13,264 nt of DNA from assembly GCA_002392705.1 (NCBI GenBank), contig DGHP01000007.1:16087-29350 (forward strand), given 5' to 3'. The position numbers and the translations under genes are program-made. Every line of letters starts with the position of its first letter. The first letter of the stretch is position 1. The notes under the pieces are model-generated. The model was not told the origin of the DNA. It ran no database searches and saw only the letters and a program-made list of their open reading frames with translations. This document shows positions 1 through 7,914 of the stretch, one piece after another. The DNA comes from Lachnospiraceae bacterium UBA3845 (GTDB lineage Bacteria > Bacillota > Clostridia > Lachnospirales > Lachnospiraceae).

Positions 1-800
1 CAGGTTGCCTTGATGGAAAGGGCGGCACCGCCTCTGGTATCGCCGTCCAGCTTGGTCAGGATGACGCCGTCGATCCCGATCTTCTCCTCAAAAGCGGCGG
101 CTACATTCACCGCGTCCTGGCCGGTCATGGCGTCCACAACGAGAATCGCCTGGTCGACATCGACCACCCTGCGGATCTCCTGCAGCTCCTCCATCATGCT
201 CTCATCGATCTGGAGACGCCCCGCCGTATCCAGCAGAACGACATTATAGCCCTTCTCCTTCGCGTATGCGACGGCCTCCTGGGCGATCTGCGGAGGCTTC
301 ATGGAAGTCCCGCGTTCAAAGACCTCAACGCCCTGCTTTTCCCCGTTCACCTGAAGCTGCTTGATCGCGGCCGGCCTGTAGATGTCGCAGGCAGCAAGCA
401 GGGGTCTGCGTCCCTTGCTCTTCAGCTTGCCGGCCAGCTTGGCGGCGGTCGTCGTCTTGCCCGCGCCCTGCAGGCCCATCATCATGATGACCGTGATCTC
501 ACCGGGCGGTCTTAAGGCCAGCTCGGTCGTCTCGGAGCCCATCAGGCTGACCAGTTCGTCGTTGACGATCTTGATCACCATCTGCCCCGGATTCAGGCCG
601 TTCATGACATCCGCGCCGATCGCCTTCTCCTGCACGCTCTTCATGAAGGACTTGACGACTTTAAAGGAAACATCCGCCTCCAGAAGCGCCAGCCTGACTT
701 CCCTGAGCGCGGACTTCACGTCCGCCTCTGTCAGCCTGCCCTTGCGCCGCAGGTTTTTGAATATATTCTGCAGTTTATCGGATAAGCTCTCAAAAGCCAC
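1..800 (-). CDS. ffh: Signal recognition particle GTPase Ffh (SRP54), 3' part cut off by window edge
   Basis: Ffh is the protein subunit of the signal recognition particle. It binds signal sequences emerging from the ribosome and docks with FtsY at the membrane. I translated 266 codons here. They cover the N domain (about residues 1-95) and most of the G domain: G1 GLQGAGKTT at 109-117, G2 DIYRPAA at 139-145, G3 DTAGR at 191-195 and G4 TKLDGD at 249-254. The last G-domain motif and the methionine-rich M domain that binds SRP RNA lie beyond position 1. I chose the GTG at 798-800 (protein MAFESLSDKL) because AAGGAG at 809-814 sits 8 nt upstream. An in-frame GTG at 804-806 would be only 2 nt from that site. 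The start lies 2 nt after the ylxM stop, so the two genes are surely co-transcribed and probably translationally coupled. The family call is certain; only the start is a choice. Confidence 0.97.
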   Translation of the reverse strand, partial: MAFESLSDKLQNIFKNLRRKGRLTEADVKSALREVRLALLEADVSFKVVKSFMKSVQEKAIGADVMNGLNPGQMVIKIVNDELVSLMGSETTELALRPPGEITVIMMMGLQGAGKTTTAAKLAGKLKSKGRRPLLAACDIYRPAAIKQLQVNGEKQGVEVFERGTSMKPPQIAQEAVAYAKEKGYNVVLLDTAGRLQIDESMMEELQEIRRVVDVDQAILVVDAMTGQDAVNVAAAFEEKIGIDGVILTKLDGDTRGGAALSIKAT

Positions 801-802
801 GT

Positions 803-1141
803 TCACAACTCCTTCAAAATCCCGTCACAGATCTCTCTGACCTTCACGGCATCTTCCGCGGTAAAGGGATCGCCTTCCGTGAGGGAGCGGATCTCCTCCA
901 CCTGTCTTCTGATTTCCAGAAAGCGGGCTACCAGATGCAGTCTGGATTCATATTCCAGCAGCTGCCGGTCCACCCTGCGGACCAGATCGTGGATCCCCTG
1001 ACGGCTCACGCCGTAATCCGCAGCCGCCTCGCTGAAGGACAGATCCCCGAGAACCACGTCCTCAAAGACTTCTCTCTGGTGCCCGGTCAGCAGTTCTCCG
1101 TAAAAATCAAAGAGCAGTGTTCGTTCCACAATCTTTTCCAT
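803..1141 (-). CDS. ylxM: YlxM family helix-turn-helix protein (UPF0122)
   Basis: This is a 112-residue protein of the YlxM/UPF0122 family, which resembles the DNA-binding region 4 of sigma factors and is nearly always encoded next to ffh in Firmicutes. A helix-turn-helix pattern is visible at about residues 34-56 (LSFSEAAADYGVSRQGIHDL), followed by a charged helical tail. The family has been linked to SRP function, but its molecular role is not settled, so I infer only that it works with or regulates the SRP genes. The ATG at 1139-1141 is preceded by an AAGGTGA-type ribosome binding site. A candidate promoter lies directly upstream (1159-1187), so ylxM is probably the first gene of a ylxM-ffh transcript rather than depending on readthrough from ilvA. 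Its length is normal for the family. Confidence 0.93.
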   Translation of the reverse strand: MEKIVERTLLFDFYGELLTGHQREVFEDVVLGDLSFSEAAADYGVSRQGIHDLVRRVDRQLLEYESRLHLVARFLEIRRQVEEIRSLTEGDPFTAEDAVKVREICDGILKEL

Positions 1142-1158
1142 CTGAAATCACCTTGCCT

Positions 1159-1187
1159 AGAATACACGAAAGAAAGAGGCCTGTCAA
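1159..1187 (-). promoter_or_regulatory. Candidate sigma-A promoter for ylxM-ffh, overlapping the ilvA terminator
   Basis: On the minus strand a perfect TTGACA (-35) at 1182-1187 is followed by a 17-nt spacer and TATTCT (-10) at 1159-1164. The predicted start of transcription is near 1152-1154, about 12 nt before the ylxM ATG, so the leader would be very short with the ribosome binding site at its 5' end. The -35 box lies wholly inside the 3' arm of the ilvA terminator stem. The match is good, but promoter activity is inferred. Confidence 0.65.
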
Positions 1188-1207
1188 GTAGAAAATCTTG
1201 ACAGGCC
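1168..1207 (-). terminator. Rho-independent terminator after ilvA
   Basis: A perfect 11-bp inverted repeat (GGCCTGTCAAG and CTTGACAGGCC, at 1197-1207 and 1178-1188 read on the minus strand) encloses an 8-nt loop. It starts 12 nt after the ilvA stop codon. The stretch after the stem on the minus strand, TCTTTCTTTC, is T-rich but interrupted, so termination may be partial and some transcripts could continue into ylxM. Confidence 0.75.
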
Positions 1208-1219
1208 GACGGTATTTCT

Positions 1220-2440
1220 TCAAAGGATCGCGTTCTCTTCCTGCGGATCATATCCTGCCTCCCGCACAGCGGAGAGGATCTTTTCCTTGTGCTCCGTACC
1301 GAAAGCCTCCAGAGTGATGGTCAGCTTCACGGCAGCGTTCCGGTTGGTGGAAACAAACTGGTTGTGATCCAGCCGGATGACATTGCCCTGTGCCCCCGCG
1401 ATCACGGTCGCGATCCGGACGAGCTCGCCCGGCCTGTCGGGAAGCATGACGGAGAAGGTAAAGATCCGGTCGCGCAGGATCAGGCCGTGCTGTACCACGG
1501 AGGACATCGTGATGACATCCATATTCCCTCCGGACAGGACGCTGACAACCCTGCGCCCGCTGACATTCAGATGCTTCAGGGCCGCGACTGTCAGAAGGCC
1601 GGAATTCTCCACGATCATCTTGTGGTTTTCCACCATGTCGAGGAAGGCTGTGATCAGTTCGTCATCCTCGACCGTAATGATCTCGTCGATGTTCTCCTGC
1701 AGATAGGGAAATACATGTTCTCCGGGCGTCTTGACCGCCGTGCCGTCGGCGATGGTGCTGACCCGGGGAAGAGTAACGACCCTTCCGGCCTCCATGGAGG
1801 CTTTCAGGCAGGCTGCTCCCGCCGGCTCCACTCCGATCACTTTGATCCTCGGATTCAGGAATTTCGCAAGGGTCGAGACGCCCGTCGCCAGGCCGCCGCC
1901 CCCGACCGGAACCAGGATATATTCCACCAGGGGCAGATCCCGGAAAATTTCCATTGCAATGGTCCCCTGCCCGGTCGCCACCGCCGGATCGTCAAAGGGA
2001 TGCACGAAGGTCATCCCCTTCTCCTGGGCAAGCTGCATGGCGTACTTTGCGGATTCATCGTAGACGTCGCCGTGCAGAAGCACCTCGGCGCCGTAGCCGC
2101 GGGTTCTGTTTACCTTGATTAAAGGGGTGGTATTCGGCATAACGATCGTCGCTTTGCAGCCGTATTTTTTCGCAGCGTAAGCGACGCCCTGGGCATGGTT
2201 GCCGGCTGAGGCCGTAATCAGGCCCTTCTCCCTGTCCTCCGGGCTCATGGTACTGATCTTGTAATAGGCGCCGCGGATCTTATAGGCTCCCGTCACCTGC
2301 ATGTTCTCCGGCTTCAGGTAGACCCTGTTCCCTGTCTGCTGGCTGAAATATTCGCTGAATACCAGTGATGTATCCGCCGTCACCTCTTTTACGATCTCCG
2401 AAGCCTCCTCGAAGGCTTCCATAGTCAGCATCTCACTCAT
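1220..2440 (-). CDS. ilvA: Threonine ammonia-lyase (threonine dehydratase) with C-terminal ACT domain
   Basis: This 406-residue PLP enzyme deaminates L-threonine to 2-oxobutanoate and ammonia, the first committed step toward isoleucine or a threonine catabolic step feeding propionate. The fold-type II catalytic domain spans about residues 15-315: the PLP lysine is K54 in GAYKIRGA, the phosphate-binding glycine loop is GGGG at 180-183, and SGGN at 303-306 contacts the pyridine ring. A single ACT domain follows (about 327-401). This length and layout match the medium form with one ACT domain, longer than the short catabolic TdcB type without ACT and shorter than the E. coli IlvA type. The ACT domain suggests amino-acid feedback; whether the role is biosynthetic or catabolic cannot be told from sequence. 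The ATG overlaps the ftsY stop by 8 nt, with GAGGG about 5 nt upstream inside ftsY, implying coupled translation. No other isoleucine gene is nearby. Confidence 0.93.
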   Translation of the reverse strand: MSEMLTMEAFEEASEIVKEVTADTSLVFSEYFSQQTGNRVYLKPENMQVTGAYKIRGAYYKISTMSPEDREKGLITASAGNHAQGVAYAAKKYGCKATIVMPNTTPLIKVNRTRGYGAEVLLHGDVYDESAKYAMQLAQEKGMTFVHPFDDPAVATGQGTIAMEIFRDLPLVEYILVPVGGGGLATGVSTLAKFLNPRIKVIGVEPAGAACLKASMEAGRVVTLPRVSTIADGTAVKTPGEHVFPYLQENIDEIITVEDDELITAFLDMVENHKMIVENSGLLTVAALKHLNVSGRRVVSVLSGGNMDVITMSSVVQHGLILRDRIFTFSVMLPDRPGELVRIATVIAGAQGNVIRLDHNQFVSTNRNAAVKLTITLEAFGTEHKEKILSAVREAGYDPQEENAIL

Positions 2441-3380
2441 CTTTTCCCTCTGTCTTCACGTCAAACAGCGCGTTGACAAACTCATCCGCGTTGAACTTCT
2501 GCAAATCGTCAATCTTTTCCCCGACGCCGATATACTTGACCGGAATTCCGAGTTCGGAGTGGATCGCAACAGCGATGCCGCCCTTTGCCGTCCCGTCCAG
2601 CTTGGTCAGGATGATACCCGTTACATTCGTAACTTCCTCGAACTCCCTGGCCTGGGCCAGAGCGTTCTGACCGGTTGTACCGTCCAGAACCACCAGGGTC
2701 TCCCTGTAGGCTTCCGGATATTCTCTGTCAATGATCCGGTTGATCTTGCCCAGCTCATTCATCAGATTCTTCTTATTATGAAGACGGCCGGCCGTATCGA
2801 TGAGTAGAATGTCCGCATTGCGCGCCTTTGCCGCGCTGATCGCGTCATAGACGACAGATGCGGGATCAGAACCTTCCTGGCCGCCGATGATCTCGACGCC
2901 GGCCCTGTCCGCCCACTCCGTCAGCTGCTCTCCTGCCGCCGCGCGGAAGGTGTCCGCCGCCGCAAGGATCACGCGTTTGCCCTGGTCCTTCAGCATTCCG
3001 GCCAGTTTGCCGATGCTCGTGGTCTTTCCGACTCCGTTGACGCCCACCACCAGCACCACGCTCCGGCGGTTCTCAAATTCATAGTCCGTCTCGCCGACAT
3101 TCATCTGGTCCTTGATGCTCTGGATCAGAAGTTCCTTGCACTCGGAAGGCTTGCGGATATGCTGTTCTTTCACTTTTTCCTTCAGATTGTCTATGATGGA
3201 CGTGGTTGCCGTGATGCCGATATCCCCCATCACCAGGATCTCTTCGATCTCATCATAAAAATCATCATCGATGCTGGAGTATCCGGAGAAAATGGAATCA
3301 AAACCGGATACGATGCTGTCCCTGGTCTTGGTAAGCCCCGCAACCAGTCGTTTGAAAAAACCCTTTTTTTCCTCAGCCAT
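2433..3380 (-). CDS. ftsY: Signal recognition particle receptor FtsY
   Basis: FtsY is the membrane-associated SRP receptor GTPase that pairs with Ffh to deliver ribosomes to the Sec translocon. The 315-residue product has a short basic N-terminus with no long acidic A domain (usual in Firmicutes), then the N domain (about 15-95) and the G domain: G1 GVNGVGKTT at 113-121, G2 DTFRAAA at 143-149, G3 DTAGR at 195-199, G4 TKLDG at 259-263 and GVGE at 285-288. I chose the ATG giving MAEEKKGFFKRL because AGGAGG at 3392-3397 lies 11 nt upstream. An in-frame ATG 8 codons earlier (3404) would place this site inside the gene and has no good site of its own. The gene follows smc after 92 nt in which I see neither a strong promoter nor a terminator, so it is probably expressed from the upstream operon. 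Confidence 0.96.
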   Translation of the reverse strand: MAEEKKGFFKRLVAGLTKTRDSIVSGFDSIFSGYSSIDDDFYDEIEEILVMGDIGITATTSIIDNLKEKVKEQHIRKPSECKELLIQSIKDQMNVGETDYEFENRRSVVLVVGVNGVGKTTSIGKLAGMLKDQGKRVILAAADTFRAAAGEQLTEWADRAGVEIIGGQEGSDPASVVYDAISAAKARNADILLIDTAGRLHNKKNLMNELGKINRIIDREYPEAYRETLVVLDGTTGQNALAQAREFEEVTNVTGIILTKLDGTAKGGIAVAIHSELGIPVKYIGVGEKIDDLQKFNADEFVNALFDVKTEGKDE

Positions 3381-3472
3381 TTTTCTCTTTTCCTCCTGAA
3401 ACATTCCAATTCACGGCCCTCCGCACATCAGACCGCAGACCTGACGGCTGTGCCAGATGCTGCCGGCCCGGT

Positions 3473-6400
3473 TCAGGCATCCAGCTCATCCTTCACCAGG
3501 TCGACCGACACCAGGGCGGAAACGCCCTTTTCCTGCATGGTAATGCCGTACAGGCGGTCAGCCGCGGCCATGGAGCCGCGCCTGTGGGTGATGATAATAA
3601 ACTGGGTATGCTTTGTCAGCTTGTGCAGATAGTTCGCATAGCGTTCCACGTTCGCTTCATCCAGTGCCGACTCTATCTCATCCAGCAGGCAGAAGGGCGA
3701 CGGCTTCAGATTCTGGATCGCGAAAAGCAGAGCGATCGCCGTGAGCGATTTTTCCCCTCCGGACAGCTGAAGCATATTCTGCAGTTTCTTTCCCGGCGGC
3801 TGCGCGATCACGCGGATTCCCGCATCCAGGATGTCCTCGTCTTCCACCAGTTCCAGGGTTCCCTTTCCTCCTCCGAACAGTTCCCGGAAGGTCTGGTCGA
3901 ACTCCCTCTGGATTCTGGAAAACTGAAGGCGGAACTGCTCCCGCATGCCCTGGTCCAGATCTGCGATGATCTTCTCGAGATCGGCGGCGGACTTCACCAG
4001 GTCCTCATGCTGGGTCTTCAGAAAGGCATGGCGCTCCGACAGTTCCCTGTATTCTTCAATCGCGTTGACATTGACATTGCCAAGGGCCTTGATCTCCCTG
4101 CGGACATCGGACAGTTTCTTCCGGATCGCGGTCATGGAACCGAGATCATCCCTTCTGAGCGGTCTGCAGGCCACCGGCGTGAGCTCGTATTCCTCCCACA
4201 GATAGGCGACGCTCTTCTCCTGATTTTCCTTAAGTTTGTTCAGCTGGTCTTCCAGGCGGAAGATCTCGCGGTCGAGCAGGCTGCTCCGCTCACTCAGCTC
4301 TTCCCTGCGGTCAAAGAAAGACTTCTGCTCTTTCTCTATCTCCGCCCTGCGATTATTCAGAGCAGCAAGCTTTTCTTCAAGAACTGTCTCTTCCTCTTTC
4401 CCCTTGGAAATCTGCTCTCTCAGGGCGAGCATCTCCTCCCGGCGCTTCTGCCTGGTCTGCTCATTTTCCTGAAGATGAAGCGAGATCTCCTCCGCTTCTT
4501 CCCTGCGGCTTCTCAGTTCCTCTTCCAGTCTTGCGATATTCTGGTCGATGAACTTCTTTTCCTGGGTAAAGGAAGCAAGCTTTACCCGGATTCTGGACAG
4601 CTCCGCGTCGGTCTGCGCCGACTGCTTTGACAGCTCCTCCAGCTTTTCCGAAGCCCTGCTGATCCGCTCATTGATCTCCTGCTCTTTCAGGCCGGACTGT
4701 TCCAGGCTTTCGCCGGACATGGATTCTTCCTTCTCCAGCGCTGCCTTCTGGGCCAGCAGTTCTTCCCTTTCTTTCCGGATCCTGCTTCTGGCGTCCCGGG
4801 TCTCCCCCATTCTGCCCTCAAGATCCTTCATCTGCATCCGCAGCGTACTCTGCCCGTACTCATTCTTCTGCAGAAGTCCGGATACCGCGGTAATTTCATC
4901 GCGGAGCCGGTTTCTCCGGGTATGGGCCTCTTCCACCTCCTGCGTGAGCGTTTTCAGGCGCTGGGCGCGCTTTTCAAGTCTTCCCGTCATCTCCTCGATC
5001 TCACGTCTTCTTCCGAGAAGATTGCTGTTTGACTTGAAAGCTCCGCCGGTCATGGAACCGCCCGGGCTTAAGAGCTCTCCGTCAAGGGTGACAAGGCGCA
5101 GGGAATAATGATAGCTTCTGGCGATCGCGATCGCGTGATCGATGGTATCCACCACGATGGTTCTGCCCAGCAGATGCCGGGAAAGATCGCGGAAACGGTC
5201 CTCGCAGGTCACAAGCGTCGACGCCAGGCCGATCACGCCGGGCTCCTCCAGGGCACCTCTGTCCTTTAAGGACTGGCTGTTTTTTATGGCTGTCAGCGGC
5301 AGGAAGGTCGCACGTCCGAAGCGGTTCTCCTTCAGAAAGGCAATCATACGCTTGGCCGTATTCTCATCGTCCGTCACGATATTCTGGATACTGCCGCCGA
5401 GGGCTGTCTCGATCGCCAGCTCATATTTCTTCTCTGTCTTGATCAGATCAGCGACTACGCCCAGAATGCCCGGCTCACGGCTCTTCTGCTCCATAACCCT
5501 TCGGATGGAGCCGCCGTATCCTTCATAGCGTTCCGCGATCGCCTTCAGCGTATCCAGGCGGGAAGACTCTCTCTGGTATTCTTCCCTGAGCTTCTCCAGA
5601 TCCGCGCTGGCATCCAGAAATGCGTTATGGGCCTCCTGCAGTTCCTCATTCAGGCGCTCGCTGCGCGCCTGCAGATCCTCCGCTTCAGTCTCCGCATCCG
5701 TCTGACGGTCCTTAAGTTCCTGTCTGGAGGCCGACTGCTCCTTCTCATCACTGTTCAGGGTCAGCTCCATACTGGAAAGCTGCGACTGACGGAGCGCGAT
5801 CTGCTCAATCATGGTGGAGGCTCTCTGCTTCCCCGTCTGTATATCAGTACGGTCGTTCAGGATCCGGATGATCTCTGATTTATCCGAATCAATGCTTTCA
5901 TTCAGCGCCGCAATCTGATTCTGCAGCTTTGCGTAAGCCTCCTGGCGGTCCAGCTGCTCAGCAGTCAGTTTCTCTTCTTCCTCTGCCAGGTCCTGCCTGC
6001 GCTTTGCAGTGCGTTCCAGCTGCTCCTGCCGGAGGGCTGTTTCGCTTCCGATCTTTCCGGACCGGACCCTGAGCTGTTCATCTGAAGCGTTCAGGGCCTG
6101 GATCTGCTCATCGATCAGGTCGATTCTGCCGGCCGTCTGCTGATGTTCCACCCTGCGGGCGCCAAGATCGTCATTCACCGCAGTGACTTCTTCACCGATT
6201 CCGGTCAGCTGCTCAGCCAGATCCTCATACTGAATCTTCGCATCCCTGAGCTGATTCTGCGTCTCATCCATCTGGCTCCGTGCATCAGAGAGCTTCTGCT
6301 CTGTCTGGGAGAGCATCTCATCAAAGCGGTCTGAATCGATCAGGAAAAGGTTCACGTCCAGTGTCTTCAGCTCTTCCCGTTTTGCAAGGTATATCTTCGC

Positions 6401-7033
6401 GGTCTCGGACTGACGTTTTAAAGGTCCGACCTGACGGTCCAGCTCGGAGAGGATGTCACTGACACGGACCAGATTATTCTGTTCATTTTCCAGTTTTTTC
6501 AGGGCGGCGTTCTTGCGGTGTTTGAATTTGACGATACCGGCCGCCTCATCAAAGAGTTCTCTCCGCTCCTCCGGCTTGCCGTTCAGGATCTTTTCGACCT
6601 GCCCCTGACCGATCAGGGAATAGCCTTCCTTGCCGATACCCGTGTCGTAAAAAAGCTCCTGGATATCACGCATCCTGCAGGAAGTCCCGTTGATCAGATA
6701 TTCACTCTCGCCGGAGCGGTACAGACGCCTGGCCACGGTGACTTCCTCATAGGAAACCGGAAGCGCGTGGTCCGAATTGTCCATGGTGATTGCCACATAG
6801 GCATAGCTCATGGCCTTCCTGGCCTGCGTTCCGGAAAATATAACGTCCTGCATGGATCCGCCGCGCAGGGACTTGGCGCTCTGCTCGCCGAGTACCCAGC
6901 GGATCGCATCCGAGACATTGCTCTTCCCCGACCCGTTCGGGCCCACCACGCCTGTTATTCCGTTATGAAACTGGAACAGAATCTTGTTCGCAAAGGATTT
7001 GAAGCCCTGTATTTCAAGACTTTTCAGATACAT
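3473..7033 (-). CDS. smc: Chromosome segregation ATPase SMC (condensin)
   Basis: SMC forms the core dimer of bacterial condensin with ScpA and ScpB; it extrudes and aligns chromosome arms during segregation. The 1186-residue length is typical. The N-terminal ATPase half has Walker A GPNGSGKSN at 31-39 and the R-loop region LRGG at 56-59. A long heptad-rich coiled coil runs from about 170 to 505. The hinge lies at about 506-675, ending with the glycine-rich segment SPGGSMTGG (656-664). The returning coiled coil runs to about 1045. The C-terminal half carries the ABC signature LSGGEKS at 1090-1096, Walker B FCLLDE at 1114-1119, the D-loop ALDEANV and H1150 in the H-loop. The pairs at Walker B read EIESALDEAN, a mild variant of the common EVDAALDEAN. 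The start is 16 nt after the rnc stop, with GGAG 7 nt upstream. No frameshift or gap is visible. Confidence 0.98.
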   Translation of the reverse strand: MYLKSLEIQGFKSFANKILFQFHNGITGVVGPNGSGKSNVSDAIRWVLGEQSAKSLRGGSMQDVIFSGTQARKAMSYAYVAITMDNSDHALPVSYEEVTVARRLYRSGESEYLINGTSCRMRDIQELFYDTGIGKEGYSLIGQGQVEKILNGKPEERRELFDEAAGIVKFKHRKNAALKKLENEQNNLVRVSDILSELDRQVGPLKRQSETAKIYLAKREELKTLDVNLFLIDSDRFDEMLSQTEQKLSDARSQMDETQNQLRDAKIQYEDLAEQLTGIGEEVTAVNDDLGARRVEHQQTAGRIDLIDEQIQALNASDEQLRVRSGKIGSETALRQEQLERTAKRRQDLAEEEEKLTAEQLDRQEAYAKLQNQIAALNESIDSDKSEIIRILNDRTDIQTGKQRASTMIEQIALRQSQLSSMELTLNSDEKEQSASRQELKDRQTDAETEAEDLQARSERLNEELQEAHNAFLDASADLEKLREEYQRESSRLDTLKAIAERYEGYGGSIRRVMEQKSREPGILGVVADLIKTEKKYELAIETALGGSIQNIVTDDENTAKRMIAFLKENRFGRATFLPLTAIKNSQSLKDRGALEEPGVIGLASTLVTCEDRFRDLSRHLLGRTIVVDTIDHAIAIARSYHYSLRLVTLDGELLSPGGSMTGGAFKSNSNLLGRRREIEEMTGRLEKRAQRLKTLTQEVEEAHTRRNRLRDEITAVSGLLQKNEYGQSTLRMQMKDLEGRMGETRDARSRIRKEREELLAQKAALEKEESMSGESLEQSGLKEQEINERISRASEKLEELSKQSAQTDAELSRIRVKLASFTQEKKFIDQNIARLEEELRSRREEAEEISLHLQENEQTRQKRREEMLALREQISKGKEEETVLEEKLAALNNRRAEIEKEQKSFFDRREELSERSSLLDREIFRLEDQLNKLKENQEKSVAYLWEEYELTPVACRPLRRDDLGSMTAIRKKLSDVRREIKALGNVNVNAIEEYRELSERHAFLKTQHEDLVKSAADLEKIIADLDQGMREQFRLQFSRIQREFDQTFRELFGGGKGTLELVEDEDILDAGIRVIAQPPGKKLQNMLQLSGGEKSLTAIALLFAIQNLKPSPFCLLDEIESALDEANVERYANYLHKLTKHTQFIIITHRRGSMAAADRLYGITMQEKGVSALVSVDLVKDELDA

Positions 7034-7049
7034 ATCTTAACTCCGGGCA

Positions 7050-7757
7050 TCACGCGATCGTGATCCCTCTTCTTCTGAGCGAGAGCAGGGCGCGGTACGC
7101 CGCCTCCTGTTCAGCCGCTTTTTTCGTGCTTCCGCTTCCAACCCCTTCCGTATTCTCCCCGATCCGCAGCGCCACTGTAAAATGCTTGTCATGGTCGGGT
7201 CCCTCTTCCCCGATCAGCACATATGCGACCTCCTCATCCTTGAGATCGCGCTGAACAACCTCCTGGAGGATCGTCTTACTGTCATAAAACAGTTTTTTAT
7301 GTTCGATATCCGTCAGAATAAAGCGCCGGATAAAAGTCCTGGCGGCCTGGAAACCTCCGTCAAGATAGATAGCCCCGATCAGGGCTTCCAGCGCGTCCGA
7401 CACGATGGAATTGCGTCTTCTCCCCCCGGTCAGCTCCTCCCCTCTGCCGAGCTGAAGATAGTCCGGAAGTCCGAATTCCCGCGCGCAGAGAGCGAGCGTA
7501 GGTTCACATACGATGCTCGCCCTGAGCTTGGTCATATCCCCCTCCGGCATCCGCGGGTATTCCAGATAAAGGAATTCCGAACTTGCCAGTTCCAGAACGG
7601 CGTCGCCCAGAAATTCCAGTCTTTCATTGTCATGCAGATGCTCAGCCTTGTGCTCATTCGCGTAAGAACTGTGGCTGAGCGCCTGGTTCAGCAGGGTGAG
7701 GTTCCGAAAATGATATCCGGTTACATCTTCAAGCTGCTTCAGTTTTCCAGCATCCAT
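7050..7757 (-). CDS. rnc: Ribonuclease III
   Basis: RNase III cuts double-stranded RNA, maturing 16S and 23S rRNA precursors and processing some mRNAs and sRNA duplexes. The 235-residue product has the catalytic domain (about 5-152) with the family signature NERLEFLGD at 44-52. The metal-binding acidic residues are E45, E48, D52, D121 and E124, all present. A double-stranded RNA-binding domain follows (about 158-231), ending in the expected alanine-rich helix with KKAAEQEAA. Nothing is truncated. The ATG at 7755-7757 has AGAAAGG about 10 nt upstream (7768 onward). A very stable hairpin (7780-7833) lies just 6 nt before that site, which suggests self-regulation by cleavage. Downstream, smc follows after 16 nt, so both share a transcript; the rnc-smc-ftsY order is common in Firmicutes. 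Confidence 0.97.
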   Translation of the reverse strand: MDAGKLKQLEDVTGYHFRNLTLLNQALSHSSYANEHKAEHLHDNERLEFLGDAVLELASSEFLYLEYPRMPEGDMTKLRASIVCEPTLALCAREFGLPDYLQLGRGEELTGGRRRNSIVSDALEALIGAIYLDGGFQAARTFIRRFILTDIEHKKLFYDSKTILQEVVQRDLKDEEVAYVLIGEEGPDHDKHFTVALRIGENTEGVGSGSTKKAAEQEAAYRALLSLRRRGITIA

Positions 7758-7779
7758 AGATAAACGACCTTTCTGAAGT

Positions 7780-7833
7780 CAGGCCCGCGTTCCTGCGTAG
7801 TCGCAGACTGCGCGGTGCAGGAACGCGGGCCTG
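7780..7833 (-). promoter_or_regulatory. 17-bp perfect stem-loop in the acpP-rnc gap, upstream of the rnc ribosome binding site
   Basis: Two 17-nt arms (7780-7796 and 7817-7833) are exact reverse complements, GC-rich, with a 20-nt loop that can itself form a short CGCA/TGCG stem. No T-run follows on either strand, so this is not an ordinary intrinsic terminator. Its position immediately before the rnc translation start fits an RNase III substrate that separates the abundant acpP message from rnc-smc-ftsY and limits rnc expression. The structure is seen; the role is inferred. Confidence 0.7.
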
Positions 7834-7850
7834 GCCCCGGATGAATATTC

Positions 7851-7886
7851 TCACAGCCATCCATGGCCTGCCGCGGACAGCTGTGA
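7851..7886 (-). promoter_or_regulatory. Second stem-loop downstream of acpP
   Basis: A 7-bp perfect stem (TCACAGC with GCTGTGA) continues inward for 5 more pairs including two G-U pairs, closing a 12-nt loop. It starts 28 nt after the acpP stop codon. No T-run follows. It may protect the 3' end of the acpP message from exonucleases, or it may fold together with the larger hairpin 17 nt further on. Confidence 0.45.
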
Positions 7887-7914
7887 AACCGTATGCAGGG
7901 CAGGCAGAGAAAAC

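Noticed and set aside
1289..2122. Plus-strand open frame of 277 codons inside ilvA
   Set aside because: It is antisense to an intact threonine ammonia-lyase with all catalytic motifs and has no recognisable domain.
3584..4630. Long plus-strand open frame of 348 codons inside smc
   Set aside because: It is antisense to a complete and well-conserved SMC gene; the frame is open because of the biased codons of coiled-coil sequence. It has no recognisable domain.
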